DNA from: Methylobacter sp. BlB1
GTDB lineage: Bacteria; Pseudomonadota; Gammaproteobacteria; Methylococcales; Methylomonadaceae
DNA: 39,319 bases
Direction: 5' to 3'
Assembly: GCF_015476545.1 (NCBI RefSeq)
Contig: NZ_JADMKV010000025.1
Coordinates: 1 to 39,319 of the forward strand
A program made the translations under genes and the position numbers. Positions 24,983 through 34,599 of this stretch are shown here, in pieces. The stretch's first letter is position 1. Every line of letters starts with the position of its first letter. The notes beneath the pieces were generated by a model. The model had not been told where the DNA came from, did not search any database, and was given only the letters and a program-made list of their open reading frames with translations.

Positions 24983-25807
24983 ATGAAGTTTTTACTGATT
25001 TTATTGCTGGCATGGCCGTCCTGGGCCGGCGCTGAAATCTTCCAATGGAAGGATGACCTTGGCAATCGGCATTTCTCGGATCGGTCATCCCCCGAGGCAA
25101 AAATCGTCGATATCAAGCCGGGCTATTCCTTTTATCGGGTCAAAAAGGTTTTCGACGGCGATACGGTGCAGCTGGAGGATGGCCGCAGGGTTCGGCTATT
25201 GGGCATCAATACGCCGGAAGTGCAGCATAAAAATGAAGACGCCCAGGCCGGCGGCGATGAGGCGAAGCAGTGGTTGATCAATAAGTTGCAAAACAGCAAA
25301 GTCCGCCTGGAAACCGATGTCGAGAAGACCGATAAATACAAAAGAACCCTGGCGCATCTGTTCACCGAGAACGATGAGCATCTCAATCTGCAACTGGTAG
25401 CGGCAGGGCTGGCAGCCGTCAGTATTTATCCGCCCAATCTGTTGCATGCCGAGGAGTTGATCAAAGTCCAGGATCAGGCCGAGCAGGCCAGGTCGGGCAT
25501 CTGGCAGCGCGTCGAGTATGCGGCCATACCGGTCAGCAGCCTTGCCGATCGTGAGCGCGCGGGATGGGTACGATTGGCGGGCAAGGTCGTCAATATCCGC
25601 AACAGCCGGAAATACAGTTATCTGGAGTTCTCCAGCCGGTTTGAAGCGCGCATTGAACGCAAGTGGCTGCCGTTATTTCCGGACATGAACGGTTATATGG
25701 GGAAAGAGATCGAGGTGCGCGGCTGGCTCAATAAAAACAAGAACGGCTTTTCGATGCTGATTCGCCATCCCAGCGCAGTCAAGTTGCGGCGCCTACCAGA
25801 CCGCTAA
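24983..25807 (+). CDS. Exported DUF4124-thermonuclease (SNase) fusion protein
   Basis: A 274-residue protein. A signal peptide MKFLLILLLAWPSWAGA is followed by a short DUF4124-type segment (EIFQWKDDLGNRHFSD), then a staphylococcal-nuclease domain, then a C-terminal OB-like region of about 90 residues (GWVRLAGKVVNI to the end). In the nuclease domain, FDGDTVQLEDGRRVRLLGIN and TPEV carry the catalytic Arg and Glu, and DKYKRTLA carries the second Arg; the metal-ligand Asp of SNase is Asn here. The start at 24983 follows AGGCAGG and gives a clean signal peptide. It probably acts in the periplasm on DNA or RNA. Its 3' end overlaps ubiC by 15 bases. Confidence 0.85.
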   Translation: MKFLLILLLAWPSWAGAEIFQWKDDLGNRHFSDRSSPEAKIVDIKPGYSFYRVKKVFDGDTVQLEDGRRVRLLGINTPEVQHKNEDAQAGGDEAKQWLINKLQNSKVRLETDVEKTDKYKRTLAHLFTENDEHLNLQLVAAGLAAVSIYPPNLLHAEELIKVQDQAEQARSGIWQRVEYAAIPVSSLADRERAGWVRLAGKVVNIRNSRKYSYLEFSSRFEARIERKWLPLFPDMNGYMGKEIEVRGWLNKNKNGFSMLIRHPSAVKLRRLPDR

Positions 25808-26356
25808 TGCACCCGGCAAAAAGAATTCACTGACCAGCATCTGCCGACGCCGAATGGCGTAAACGGTTCTTCTGCCCCATACCGGCCCTTTAATGCCGGC
25901 TTCGGCAATCGCTGCCTGTGTCCAGACGGCCGGGCTGGTCAGGGCCACGTCCATTTCCAAACGGTTAAGCTTGGGATAGGAAAAAATCACTTCGCCCAGC
26001 GGACGGTTGCCCAAATGCGATAAGCTGCGCTTGGCGGCTTTAAGGGTTCGGGTCGGGATGATGGTTCTGGCCAGAATCAGCGGCTTGCCGTCGGCATGCA
26101 GCAACACTTCACGGATTAAACTGTAGCGGCTTTCAGGCAGTTTCAGCAGCCTGCGCTCGCTTAGAAAAGGTGTGCTCCATTGCTGCTGCAGCACTTTAAC
26201 GGCGACGGCACTGCCGTAATAATCGCGCAGACGCTGCGTCAATGAGCCTGTTTCATAAGTCCAGGACTGAACATCTTTGGGAAGACAATGGCGCGTGCCC
26301 TGGCGATTCTCAAACCAGCCGGGTTCCTGCGTGAATAAAAAGCTTTTGGTGGCCAA
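25793..26356 (-). CDS. ubiC: Chorismate--pyruvate lyase
   Basis: Converts chorismate to 4-hydroxybenzoate and pyruvate, the first committed step of ubiquinone synthesis. The 187-residue protein fits the UbiC family: LTQRLRDYYG early, then SERRLLKLPESRYSLIREVLL and LARTIIPTRTL with the conserved Arg, and LGEVIFSYPKLNRLEM. The start appears to be TTG, 5 bases after the recG stop, with GAGG about 10 bases before it. It ends the spoT-ridA-recG run and overlaps the convergent nuclease gene. The rest of the ubi genes in this window lie about 8 kb away. Confidence 0.88.
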   Translation of the reverse strand: MATKSFLFTQEPGWFENRQGTRHCLPKDVQSWTYETGSLTQRLRDYYGSAVAVKVLQQQWSTPFLSERRLLKLPESRYSLIREVLLHADGKPLILARTIIPTRTLKAAKRSLSHLGNRPLGEVIFSYPKLNRLEMDVALTSPAVWTQAAIAEAGIKGPVWGRRTVYAIRRRQMLVSEFFLPGALAVW

Positions 26357-26361
26357 CGGGT

Positions 26362-28452
26362 CTAAACCTCTGCATAGTCTGTGGCATCGCCCAGCCAGCG
26401 ATCGATCAACGGCTGTACGGCTTCGGGCGAGTCATTGAAGAAAATGTCCGCTATCTGCTGGATATTATCCAGTAAATCGGAATCGCGGGATAAATCGGCG
26501 ATTTTAAAATGTGCGGCGCCGGTTTGCCGGGTCCCCATGACTTCGCCCGGACCGCGCAGTTGCAGGTCTTTCTCGGCAATCACGAAGCCGTCGCTGCTGT
26601 CCCTTAAAATGCCCAGCCGCTGGCGCGCCGTGTCGGACAAAGGCGATTGATACATGAGCAGACAGTAACTGTCGCCTTCGCCGCGGCCGACCCGGCCGCG
26701 CAACTGATGCAGCTGAGACAGGCCCAGCCTTTCGGGGTTTTCGATGATCATCAGGCCGGCATTGGGCACATCGACGCCGACCTCAATGACGGTCGTCGCA
26801 ACCAACAGATCGAGCCGATGCTGCTTGAAAGCCTGCATGACGGCCTCTTTCTCGGCCGCTTTCATGCGTCCGTGGACCAGGCCGACGCGCACATCCGGCA
26901 GAGCCTGGGTCAGTCGTTCGGCGGTTTTTTCGGCTGCTTCGCACTGCAACGCTTCCGATTCTTCAATCAGCGTGCAGACCCAGTAAGCCTGTCTGCCCTG
27001 GGCGACCCAGTTGCCGATGCGCGCGATGACGTCGTCACGACGCTCGGCAGGAATGACGCTCGTGATGACCGGCTTTCTGCCCGGCGGCAGTTCGTCGATG
27101 ATCGAGATATCGAGATCCGAATATTGCAGCATGGCCAGCGTGCGCGGAATCGGGGTCGCGGTCATGACCAATTGATGCGGCCGTAGCCCGGTCTGCTGGC
27201 CTTTCTCCCTGAGCGCCAGCCGCTGGTGCACGCCGAAGCGGTGTTGTTCGTCGATGATAACTAACCCCAGCCGGTGAAAGTTGACGCTATCCTGAAACAG
27301 GGCATGAGTGCCGATAATGATGCCGGCGCTGCCGTCGGCCAGGGTTTGCAGGGCGTCTTTTCTCGGGTTGCCCTTCAGTTGGCCGGTCAGAAAGACCACT
27401 TGCGTCTTGAAGTTTGCAAACCAGTTGCTGAAGTTGCGGAAATGCTGCTCGGCCAGCAATTCGGTCGGCGCCATGACCGCAACCTGAAAGCTGGCCGATA
27501 GCGCCAGCAGGGCCGCATAAGCGGCCACGACAGTCTTGCCGGAGCCGACATCGCCCTGAACCAGCCGCATCATTGGATGATTCCGGCTGCAATCGGTCTC
27601 GATTTCGGCCATGACGCGCTGTTGCGCACGGGTCAGGCTGAAGGGCAGGGCGCGGATGAAATGCTCGTTGATGACCGGATTGACAGAGAAGCGGGGCGCC
27701 TGCCAGACTCTGGTTTTGTTCCTCGATTGCCTCAGGCTCAAGTGGTGCGCCAGCAGTTCTTCGAAGGCCAGCCGTTTCAATGCCGGCACGCTGCCGTTTT
27801 GCAGGGCCGCCATCGAGATCGATTCATCCGGCGCATGCAGGGTTTGTATGGCCTCCAACAGGGAAGGGTAATGGTAGCGCTTTAATACGGTCTCTGGAAT
27901 CCATTCCGGCAACAACTGATTTTCAGAGGTGAAAATGGTTAGGGCCTGCTTGATAGCTTTTCTTAATGTCGCCTGCTTGAGTCCTTCGGTCAGCGGGTAA
28001 ACGGGCGTCAGGCAAGTCTCGGTAACGCAGCTGTCCGCGCTTGAAATGACTTTATATTCGGGGTGAACCATTTCGAACCCGGCAAAGCCGTGGCGCACCT
28101 CGGCAAAGCAGCTGATCAGCGTGCCCGGCTGCAGCGCATTATGCTGGCTGGCGCTGAAATGAAAAAACTTCAGGCTGATGGACCCTGTGCCGTCGCTGAT
28201 GCGGCAAATCAGGCTTTTGCGGCCCCGGGGCAGAATATCCGTAAATTCGACGCGGCCGCAGATCAGCACGGTCATACCCGGCATCAGTGAGCCGATAGGA
28301 TAGACGCGCGTGCGGTCTTCATAGCGGTGCGGCAGGTGGAAAATCAGATCCTGAATCGTGCGGATGCCGAGTTTTTCCAGACGCAGGGCGGTTTGGCCGC
28401 CTATGCCCGTCAATGAAGCAACCGGTTGATTCAAATAATACGGGGTTTTCAT
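26362..28452 (-). CDS. recG: ATP-dependent DNA helicase RecG
   Basis: A 696-residue branch-migration helicase acting on stalled forks and Holliday junctions. It has an N-terminal wedge domain with an OB fold and LTGIGGQTALRLEKLGI, Walker A GDVGSGKTVVAAYAALL near 299-315, Walker B-type VIIDEQHRFGVHQR, MTATPIPRTLAM, and C-terminal QLRGRVGRG and LQLRGPGEVMGTRQTG. It lies between ridA (38 bases upstream) and ubiC. In E. coli recG also follows spoT, with trmH between; here ridA occupies that place. Confidence 0.97.
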   Translation of the reverse strand: MKTPYYLNQPVASLTGIGGQTALRLEKLGIRTIQDLIFHLPHRYEDRTRVYPIGSLMPGMTVLICGRVEFTDILPRGRKSLICRISDGTGSISLKFFHFSASQHNALQPGTLISCFAEVRHGFAGFEMVHPEYKVISSADSCVTETCLTPVYPLTEGLKQATLRKAIKQALTIFTSENQLLPEWIPETVLKRYHYPSLLEAIQTLHAPDESISMAALQNGSVPALKRLAFEELLAHHLSLRQSRNKTRVWQAPRFSVNPVINEHFIRALPFSLTRAQQRVMAEIETDCSRNHPMMRLVQGDVGSGKTVVAAYAALLALSASFQVAVMAPTELLAEQHFRNFSNWFANFKTQVVFLTGQLKGNPRKDALQTLADGSAGIIIGTHALFQDSVNFHRLGLVIIDEQHRFGVHQRLALREKGQQTGLRPHQLVMTATPIPRTLAMLQYSDLDISIIDELPPGRKPVITSVIPAERRDDVIARIGNWVAQGRQAYWVCTLIEESEALQCEAAEKTAERLTQALPDVRVGLVHGRMKAAEKEAVMQAFKQHRLDLLVATTVIEVGVDVPNAGLMIIENPERLGLSQLHQLRGRVGRGEGDSYCLLMYQSPLSDTARQRLGILRDSSDGFVIAEKDLQLRGPGEVMGTRQTGAAHFKIADLSRDSDLLDNIQQIADIFFNDSPEAVQPLIDRWLGDATDYAEV

Positions 28453-28490
28453 TGGCGGATTTTATAAGGGATAAGCTTCGCCTGGATGAG

Positions 28491-28877
28491 TTACGCGTCC
28501 AGTTGCATGATCGCGTCCATTTCCACGCCGGCATCTTTAGGCAGCGCGGCCACGCCAATCGCAGCGCGCGCCGGATAAGGTGCCTGAAAATAGCGGCCCA
28601 TGATCTCGTTGACGATAGGGAAGTGCGACAGATCGGTTAAAAATACGTTCAGTTTGACGATATTGGACAGATCGCCGCCGGCCGCTTCGGTAACCGCTTT
28701 CAGGTTTTCGAATACCTGCGTGATCTGAGCCGAGATATCGCCGTCGATGATGGTCATCGTGGCCGGAACCAATGGGATCTGTCCTGAAAGATAAACGGTA
28801 CTGCCGACTTTAACCGCTTGCGAGTAGGTGCCGATGGCCTGAGGTGCTTTATCGGTCTGGATGATTTCTTTTGTCAT
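28491..28877 (-). CDS. ridA: RidA family reactive imine deaminase
   Basis: A 128-residue YjgF/YER057c/UK114 protein. It hydrolyses reactive enamine/imine intermediates released by PLP enzymes such as threonine dehydratase. The family marks [13 protein letters not shown] near 10-22, LSGQIPL and [20 protein letters not shown], with the substrate Arg near 105 and Glu near 120, are all present. AGGAATAACA precedes the ATG. It lies between spoT and recG. Confidence 0.94.
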   Translation of the reverse strand: MTKEIIQTDKAPQAIGTYSQAVKVGSTVYLSGQIPLVPATMTIIDGDISAQITQVFENLKAVTEAAGGDLSNIVKLNVFLTDLSHFPIVNEIMGRYFQAPYPARAAIGVAALPKDAGVEMDAIMQLDA

Positions 28878-29155
28878 TGTTATTCCTGTGTATCAGTTAG
28901 CAAAATGGTTAAATAGCGGGATGAAAATCGCGTGTACCTGTACATATTATAAGGAATCTGGCGGAAATTTTCTCGGGTCCTGTGCGGCCAGGCTGTCGGG
29001 TTTGCTTAAAAATACTGTGTGCCCGTTATCAAAAGGCAAGTGAATACGGCCCCACAAGCAGGGGGATAGAGGAAAGGTGAGGATGAATTCTGGATTGGAT
29101 GCTGAACCGTCGGAAGTTTCGGCACTTGATGCAGCGCCTGGTTTCAGCCCTGGCC
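28878..29155. other. 278-bp gap between ridA and spoT without a credible gene
   Basis: This stretch separates spoT from ridA on the minus strand. It holds short plus-strand frames of 30-40 codons with ribosome-site-like AGGAAAGGTGAGG before 29083, but none has a recognisable product or extends far. A promoter for ridA-recG-ubiC is likely here; none is clear. Confidence 0.4.
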
Positions 29156-31327
29156 CTAAGCCTTTACGCGGTTGATTTTCAGCACAATCGATAATTCCTT
29201 CAGCCTGCGCATGATCTGGGCCAGATGCACGCGGTCCTTGACCGTCAGCGTGATCAGGTCAACCGAAACGCGGTCGTCCTGATCGACCACGGAGACATTC
29301 TCGATGTTGGAATTCAGTTCCGAGATCGTCGAGGCAATGGTAGCGAGCGAGCCGCGTTGATTCAGTATTTCTATGCGAATTTCCGCAGGAAACTCGCCGA
29401 CGGCGTCCGGGCTCCATTCGACATCCAGCCAGCTGGCCTGTTTTTTTCTGGCTTCGATGCGGTTACGGCATTCGTGATGGTGCACAACAATACCGCGGCC
29501 GGGATTGAAAAAGCCGATGATCGAATCGCCCGGAATAGGCCGACAGCATTTCGCCAGCGTAATGACCATGCCTTCCGTGCCTTTGATAATCAGAGGATTC
29601 CTTACGCCGCTCTCGCTGGTGTCGAGTTTGACAGCCGCATGCACATCATCCTGCGTGAGGCGCTTGGCGATCAGGAACGGCATTTTGTTGCCCAGGCCGA
29701 TGTCTTCAAGCAATTCTTCCAGATTGTGCATGGACATTGCCTCAAGCAGCGCCTGTACGCGGGTTTGGTCGATGTTTTCCAGATGCAGATGCATGGCTTG
29801 CAGCTCTTTTTCCAGCAGTCGGCGGCCGAGGTTGATGGCTTCCTGCTGTTTAAAGTGCTTCAGATACGTGCGTATGCTGGAGCGGGCCTTGGCGGTAATG
29901 ACATAGTTGAGCCAAAGCGGATTGGGCCGGGCCCAGGAAGCGGTAATGACTTCCACCGTGACGCCGTTTTCGAGCGTCGATTGCAGCGGCACCAATTGCT
30001 TGTCGATGCGGGCGGAAACGCAGGCGTTGCCGATATCAGTATGGACGGCATAGGCAAAATCGATGATGGTTGCGCCGCGCGGCAATTTGATGATGCCGCC
30101 CTGAGGCGTAAAGACGAATACTTCCTGCGGGAACAGGTCGACTTTCAGATTATCGATGAATTCCAGCGAATCGCCGGCCGACTTCTGGATTTCCAGCAGT
30201 TCGCGCAGCCATTCGTTGGCGCCGGCCTGGAATTTCTCGGATTTGTCGTCGTCGGATTTGTACAGCCAGTGCGCCGCGATGCCTGATTCCGACATGCGGT
30301 GCATTTCGTGCGTTCTGATCTGGATTTCAATGGGCACGCCGTAAGGGCCGATCAGTATGGTGTGCAGGGACTGATAGCCATTGGCCTTGGGCAGTGCGAT
30401 GTAGTCCTTGAAGCGGCCCGGAATGGGCTTGTACAGATTGTGTACGATGCCCAGGACGCGGTAGCAATTATCAACGTCATCGCAATAGATCCTGAAGGCA
30501 TAGACATCGAAAACATCCGAAAAGGAAATCTTTTTGTTCAGCATTTTCTGGTAGATGCTGTAGAGATTCTTTTCGCGTCCGGCGACCTCGCAGTGCAGGC
30601 CGGCCTGTTCCAAGCGGTTTTTTATCGCGCTTTCAATGGTGTCAACGATCTTGCGTCGATTGCCGCGGGCTTTTTTGACCGCATTTTTCAGAATGGCATG
30701 GCGCACCGGGTACATGGCCTCAAAGCCCAGCGATTCGAGCTTGTGCCGGATATTGTTCATACCCAGCCGATTGGCGATAGGGGCATAGATATCGAGCGTT
30801 TCGCGGGCGATGCGGCGCTTTTTTGCGGGCTTCATGGCGCCGAGCGTCTGCATGTTGTGCAGCCGGTCCGCCAGTTTGACCATGATCACGCGCAAATCCT
30901 TGGCCATGGCCATGAACATCTTGCGGACATTTTCGGCCTGCGCTTCGGCATGCGATTTGCTGTCGATTTTGGTGAGTTTGGTGACGCCGTCGACCAGTTC
31001 CGCCACTTCCTGGCCGAACTGTTTGGCTAATTCTTTCTTGCTGACCGGCGTGTCTTCAATGACGTCGTGCAGGATGGCCGCCATGATGCCATGCGCATCC
31101 ATGCGCATTTCAGCAAGGCTGATGGCAACGGAAATAGGGTGGCAAATATAAGCCTCGCCGGTTTTGCGAAATTGGCCGGCATGAGCGGTGGCGCCGAACT
31201 CATAGGCGCGGACAATTTCGTCGATCTGAGCCTGATCCAGATAGTCGCTCAAGGTCTCGCACAGACGCCGGATCAGTTTGTCCTGAGGGCGTTCCAGTTC
31301 GATAGTGTCGGCGACTATATTTAACAT
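29156..31327 (-). CDS. spoT: Bifunctional (p)ppGpp synthetase/hydrolase
   Basis: Makes and degrades the stringent-response alarmone. The 723-residue protein has an intact HD hydrolase domain (ICHPISVA near 61-68, ILHDVIEDT near 85-93, KLADRLHNMQTL), a synthetase domain with RFKDYIALPKANGYQSLHT and EIQIRTHEMH, a TGS domain (VFTPQGGIIKLPRGATIIDFAYA), a zinc-finger-like CCRPIPGD region, and a C-terminal ACT domain (IRIEILNQRGSLATIASTIS). Both active sites look complete, as in SpoT. It directly follows rpoZ by 11 bases, the classic gammaproteobacterial arrangement. The ribosome site is weak, suggesting coupling to rpoZ. Confidence 0.96.
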   Translation of the reverse strand: MLNIVADTIELERPQDKLIRRLCETLSDYLDQAQIDEIVRAYEFGATAHAGQFRKTGEAYICHPISVAISLAEMRMDAHGIMAAILHDVIEDTPVSKKELAKQFGQEVAELVDGVTKLTKIDSKSHAEAQAENVRKMFMAMAKDLRVIMVKLADRLHNMQTLGAMKPAKKRRIARETLDIYAPIANRLGMNNIRHKLESLGFEAMYPVRHAILKNAVKKARGNRRKIVDTIESAIKNRLEQAGLHCEVAGREKNLYSIYQKMLNKKISFSDVFDVYAFRIYCDDVDNCYRVLGIVHNLYKPIPGRFKDYIALPKANGYQSLHTILIGPYGVPIEIQIRTHEMHRMSESGIAAHWLYKSDDDKSEKFQAGANEWLRELLEIQKSAGDSLEFIDNLKVDLFPQEVFVFTPQGGIIKLPRGATIIDFAYAVHTDIGNACVSARIDKQLVPLQSTLENGVTVEVITASWARPNPLWLNYVITAKARSSIRTYLKHFKQQEAINLGRRLLEKELQAMHLHLENIDQTRVQALLEAMSMHNLEELLEDIGLGNKMPFLIAKRLTQDDVHAAVKLDTSESGVRNPLIIKGTEGMVITLAKCCRPIPGDSIIGFFNPGRGIVVHHHECRNRIEARKKQASWLDVEWSPDAVGEFPAEIRIEILNQRGSLATIASTISELNSNIENVSVVDQDDRVSVDLITLTVKDRVHLAQIMRRLKELSIVLKINRVKA

Positions 31328-31338
31328 GGATTCAGTGA

Positions 31339-31581
31339 TTAAAACATGGTACTGGGAGTTTCGTGAGTATCGACAGTACGGTGCAGCTTGTTGACATTTT
31401 CAGTCGTGACATGACCTGCCGCAATTTCGCGTAAAGCGACAACCGTATCCTTGTCTTTATTGCGAGCGACAAATTCATCAGCGCCCTTGCTGAGCTGGCG
31501 AGCTCTGGTACTGGCTAATAAAACCAGTTTGAAACGGTTTTCTACGTGTTCTAAACAATCTTCGACTGTGACTCTGGCCAT
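31339..31581 (-). CDS. rpoZ: RNA polymerase omega subunit
   Basis: An 80-residue omega subunit, starting [20 protein letters not shown], with [11 protein letters not shown] and VALREIAAG, all characteristic. Omega helps assemble RNA polymerase and forms part of a ppGpp site, matching its place just before spoT. The gmk gene that precedes rpoZ in E. coli is not here; pgk lies upstream instead. Confidence 0.97.
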   Translation of the reverse strand: MARVTVEDCLEHVENRFKLVLLASTRARQLSKGADEFVARNKDKDTVVALREIAAGHVTTENVNKLHRTVDTHETPSTMF

Positions 31582-31605
31582 TTTTAAACCTAATAAATTA
31601 AGAGA

Positions 31606-31627
31606 TCAGTCCGTTCGACAGGACTGA
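31606..31627. repeat. Small hairpin in the rpoZ leader
   Basis: TCAGTCC (31606-31612) pairs with GGACTGA (31621-31627) around an 8-base loop, 25 bases before the rpoZ start. It would form in the 5' leader of the rpoZ-spoT message and may affect its translation or stability. Confidence 0.4.
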
Positions 31628-31670
31628 CAGGGATCCGTTTCATTCAGCCGTTGAGCTAAATGAAATAAAA

Positions 31671-31700
31671 GGGCGATGCATTATATAAAAAACACCGCCC
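31671..31700 (-). terminator. Intrinsic terminator after pgk, with an overlapping -10 box
   Basis: On the minus strand GGGCGGTG pairs with CATCGCCC (one G-T pair) around a 14-base AT-rich loop, followed by TTTTATTT. It starts 11 bases after the pgk stop. The loop contains TATAAT (31680-31685 on the minus strand), a possible -10 box for rpoZ-spoT about 100 bases before rpoZ. Confidence 0.65.
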
Positions 31701-31711
31701 GACTTAAACCT

Positions 31712-32884
31712 CTAGGCGCGTGATTTTAAAATGGAAACGGCTGGAAGTTCTTTGCCTTCGAGAAATTCCAGAAACGCACCGCCGCCGGTAGAGGTATATG
31801 AGACCTGATCGTTGATCCCGTATTTGTCGATCGCCGCCAGCGTATCGCCGCCGCCGGCGATCGAGAAGGCGCTGCTTTCGGCGATGGCCGTAGCCAGGGA
31901 TTTCGTGCCGTTGCCGAACTGATCAAACTCGAACACACCGACCGGGCCGTTCCAGACAATAGTGCCGGCCGATTTCAGCAGTTGCGCATAGTGTTTTGCC
32001 GTTTCGGGACCGATATCCATGATCATGTCATCGGCTTCAACGTCCTCGACTTTCTTGACCGAAGCGACGGCGGTTTCGGAGAACTCCTTCGCACACACGA
32101 CATCGGTCGGTACCGGAATATCAGAGCCGCTGCGCTTGGCCATCTCGATCAGTTGCTTGGCTTCATCAATCAGGTCTTCTTCGTACAGCGATTTGCCGAC
32201 GGGGAAGCCTGCCGCCGCAATAAAGGTATTGGCAATGCCGCCGCCGACGATCAGTTGGTCGACTTTTTCAGACAATGATTTCAGCACTGTCAGCTTGGTG
32301 GAAACTTTAGAGCCGCCGACAATCGCGACCAGGGGTTTGACCGGCGTTTCCAGCGCTTTGCCCAGTGCATCCAATTCGCTGGCCAATAATGGGCCGGCGC
32401 AGGCGACAGGCGCGTATTTGGCGACGCTGTGCGTCGAAGCCTGGGCCCTGTGCGCGGTGCCGAAGGCATCCATGACAAAGATATCGCAGAGCGCGGCCAT
32501 TTTCTTGCCTAACTCGTCACTGTCTTTGCCTTCGCCGGCATTGAAGCGCACGTTCTCGCACAGCACGACTTCGCCTGGCTTGATGTCAATGCCGCCCAGC
32601 CAGTCTTTCTCCAGCCTGACGGGTTGGTCGAGCAGTTCCGACAAGTGTTCGGCTACCGGCTTTAATGACGCCTCTTCCGAATACTGGCCTTCAACCGGCC
32701 GGCCCAGATGCGATAACAATATGACGGCGGCGCCGCCTTCCAGGGCTTTTTGAATGGTTGGCAGGCTGGCTCGAATGCGGATATCGCTGGTGACTTTGCC
32801 GTTTTTCACAGGCACGTTCAGATCCTCGCGGATCAGTACGCGTTTGCCCGACAAATCCAGATCGACCATTCTTTTAATCGACAT
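31712..32884 (-). CDS. pgk: Phosphoglycerate kinase
   Basis: Transfers phosphate between 1,3-bisphosphoglycerate and ADP in glycolysis/gluconeogenesis. The 390-residue protein starts [20 protein letters not shown] near 6-25 and has [55 protein letters not shown] and C-terminal [11 protein letters not shown] and [14 protein letters not shown], all family marks. AGGAGAG precedes the ATG. It stands between ubiB and rpoZ and has its own terminator. Its usual neighbours gapA, tkt, pyk or fba are not in the window. Confidence 0.97.
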   Translation of the reverse strand: MSIKRMVDLDLSGKRVLIREDLNVPVKNGKVTSDIRIRASLPTIQKALEGGAAVILLSHLGRPVEGQYSEEASLKPVAEHLSELLDQPVRLEKDWLGGIDIKPGEVVLCENVRFNAGEGKDSDELGKKMAALCDIFVMDAFGTAHRAQASTHSVAKYAPVACAGPLLASELDALGKALETPVKPLVAIVGGSKVSTKLTVLKSLSEKVDQLIVGGGIANTFIAAAGFPVGKSLYEEDLIDEAKQLIEMAKRSGSDIPVPTDVVCAKEFSETAVASVKKVEDVEADDMIMDIGPETAKHYAQLLKSAGTIVWNGPVGVFEFDQFGNGTKSLATAIAESSAFSIAGGGDTLAAIDKYGINDQVSYTSTGGGAFLEFLEGKELPAVSILKSRA

Positions 32885-32972
32885 AGTAGACTCTCCTGTT
32901 TATGTTATTTATTGGTATTTTTTTGACAATTATTTCAGACAAAATCCGATTATGATCTGGCCTTGCGCTGAT

Positions 32973-34523
32973 TTATTGAAATAAAACCGCCACGCTGATC
33001 ATGACGGCGCTGGCCAGGATGGCCCATACCGTCCGGCGGTGATTGCTTTCCATTTGCTGGCGCAGCAGGGCGAGTTCGCGATTATGCGCTTCGGCATTGG
33101 GCCTTGCATGCGCGGCATTGTCCAGGGCTTTATAAATCAGCGAAGGGACTTCCGGAAACTGCTCGGCCAGTTCCGGGAACTGTTTGATGATCCTGTCGAT
33201 TTTGGCTTTAGGGCTCATGCGTTCATGAAACCATTTTTCCAGGAACGGCTTGGCCGTTTGCCACAAGTCCAGATCGGGATAAAGCTGGCGCCCGAGTCCT
33301 TCGATATTGAGCAGGGTTTTCTGCAGCAAGACCAGTTGCGGCTGCACGTGCATGTCAAAGCGCCGCGCGGTCTGGAACAGACGCAGCAGCAATTGCCCGA
33401 AGGAAATGTCCTTAAGCGGCTTTTCGAAGATCGGCTCGCACACACTGCGTATAGCCGATTCGAATTCTTCTATGCGCGTCGAGCCGGGCACCCAGCCGGA
33501 TTCGACATGCATTTGCGCGACCCGGCGGTAATCGCGATTGAAGAAGGCCAGGAAGTTCTCGGCCAAATAGCGCTGGTCGGACAAGGATAATGAACCGACG
33601 ATGCCGAAGTCGACAGCGATGTATTTGGCTGGCAGGTCGACGAAGATATTGCCGGGATGCATATCGGCATGAAAAAAGTTGTCGCGGAACACCTGGGTGA
33701 AAAAGATTTCCACGCCGCGTTCGGCCAACAATTTGAAATCGGCGCCGCCTTCCCGCAGCGCCGCGATTTCGCCGACCGGAATGCCCTGAATGCGCTCCAT
33801 GACCATGACTTTCTGGCGCGTCAGCGGCCAGTGGACCTCCGGGATGTATATAATGTCCGAACCCTCGAAATTGCGGCGCAATTTAGTGGCGTTGGCGGCT
33901 TCACGGATCAGGTCAAGTTCGTCCAGCGTTGTTTTTTCAAACTCGGCAACGACTTCCAGCGCGCGTAACCGCCTTGCGTCAGGCCAGAATCTTTCGGCGA
34001 AGCGGGCCAACTCATAAAGCAAACCTACGTCGGAGTGGATGCGTGTTTCAATATCAGGGCGCAGAACCTTAACGACGACCTGTTCGCCGCCATGCAGCAC
34101 GGCCGTATGAACCTGCGCGACCGAGGCCGAAGCCAGAGGTTCCGGATTGAATTCGGCAAAGGCATCGGAGACGGACATGCCGAGTTCCTGTTCAATAATG
34201 CCGCGAGCGATTTCGCTCGGAAACGGCGGAACTCTATCCTGCAACTTGACCAGTTCATCGGCAATGTCATCGGGGAGCAGGTCTTTCCGGGTCGATAGCG
34301 CTTGGCCGAATTTGACATAAATAGGCCCCAGGTCTTCCAATGCGCGACGAATGCGCACGCCTCGCGGAGCGGTTTGTCGCTTGAGCCAGTAGTTAGGGGA
34401 GAAAACGGCCAGGAAACGAACGGGGCGGAATAAATGAGTTTTTAAAACGATTTCGTCCAGGCCGTGAAAGACCAGGACCCAGTTAATATGGATCAGGCGC
34501 AATAATATTTTAGGGCGGATCAC
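32973..34523 (-). CDS. ubiB: Ubiquinone biosynthesis kinase-like ATPase UbiB
   Basis: An atypical kinase-like ATPase (ADCK/ABC1 family) needed for ubiquinone synthesis. The KxGQ-type motif [22 protein letters not shown], the Ala-rich loop [12 protein letters not shown], the [10 protein letters not shown] catalytic block and [10 protein letters not shown] are visible; a C-terminal membrane segment ends [16 protein letters not shown]. The start is chosen as GTG at 34523 ([12 protein letters not shown]) because AAAGG precedes it by 7 bases; a GTG 15 codons upstream is possible. From here the length is 516 residues. It follows ubiJ by 76 bases in the ubiE-ubiJ-ubiB order known from E. coli. Confidence 0.93.
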   Translation of the reverse strand: MIRPKILLRLIHINWVLVFHGLDEIVLKTHLFRPVRFLAVFSPNYWLKRQTAPRGVRIRRALEDLGPIYVKFGQALSTRKDLLPDDIADELVKLQDRVPPFPSEIARGIIEQELGMSVSDAFAEFNPEPLASASVAQVHTAVLHGGEQVVVKVLRPDIETRIHSDVGLLYELARFAERFWPDARRLRALEVVAEFEKTTLDELDLIREAANATKLRRNFEGSDIIYIPEVHWPLTRQKVMVMERIQGIPVGEIAALREGGADFKLLAERGVEIFFTQVFRDNFFHADMHPGNIFVDLPAKYIAVDFGIVGSLSLSDQRYLAENFLAFFNRDYRRVAQMHVESGWVPGSTRIEEFESAIRSVCEPIFEKPLKDISFGQLLLRLFQTARRFDMHVQPQLVLLQKTLLNIEGLGRQLYPDLDLWQTAKPFLEKWFHERMSPKAKIDRIIKQFPELAEQFPEVPSLIYKALDNAAHARPNAEAHNRELALLRQQMESNHRRTVWAILASAVMISVAVLFQ

Positions 34524-34599
34524 GTATTTACCTTTGGTTGTAGAGTGGGCGCGGCTTTTCGTGCCCACCGGAGAGGGTATCAGTAGCGCAAGACCGGAC

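Noticed and set aside
28921-29043. A 40-codon cysteine-containing frame (MKIACTCTYYKESGG...) in the spoT-ridA gap
   Set aside because: No ribosome site and no known family; probably not translated.
29083-29175. A 30-codon plus-strand frame with a good ribosome-site-like AGGAAAGGTGAGG
   Set aside because: It is very short, has no hydrophobic or conserved pattern, and overlaps the end of spoT; chance is the simpler explanation.
29225-30286. A 353-codon plus-strand open frame opposite spoT
   Set aside because: It lies entirely antisense to a certain gene, has no recognisable domain and reflects codon bias of the opposite strand.
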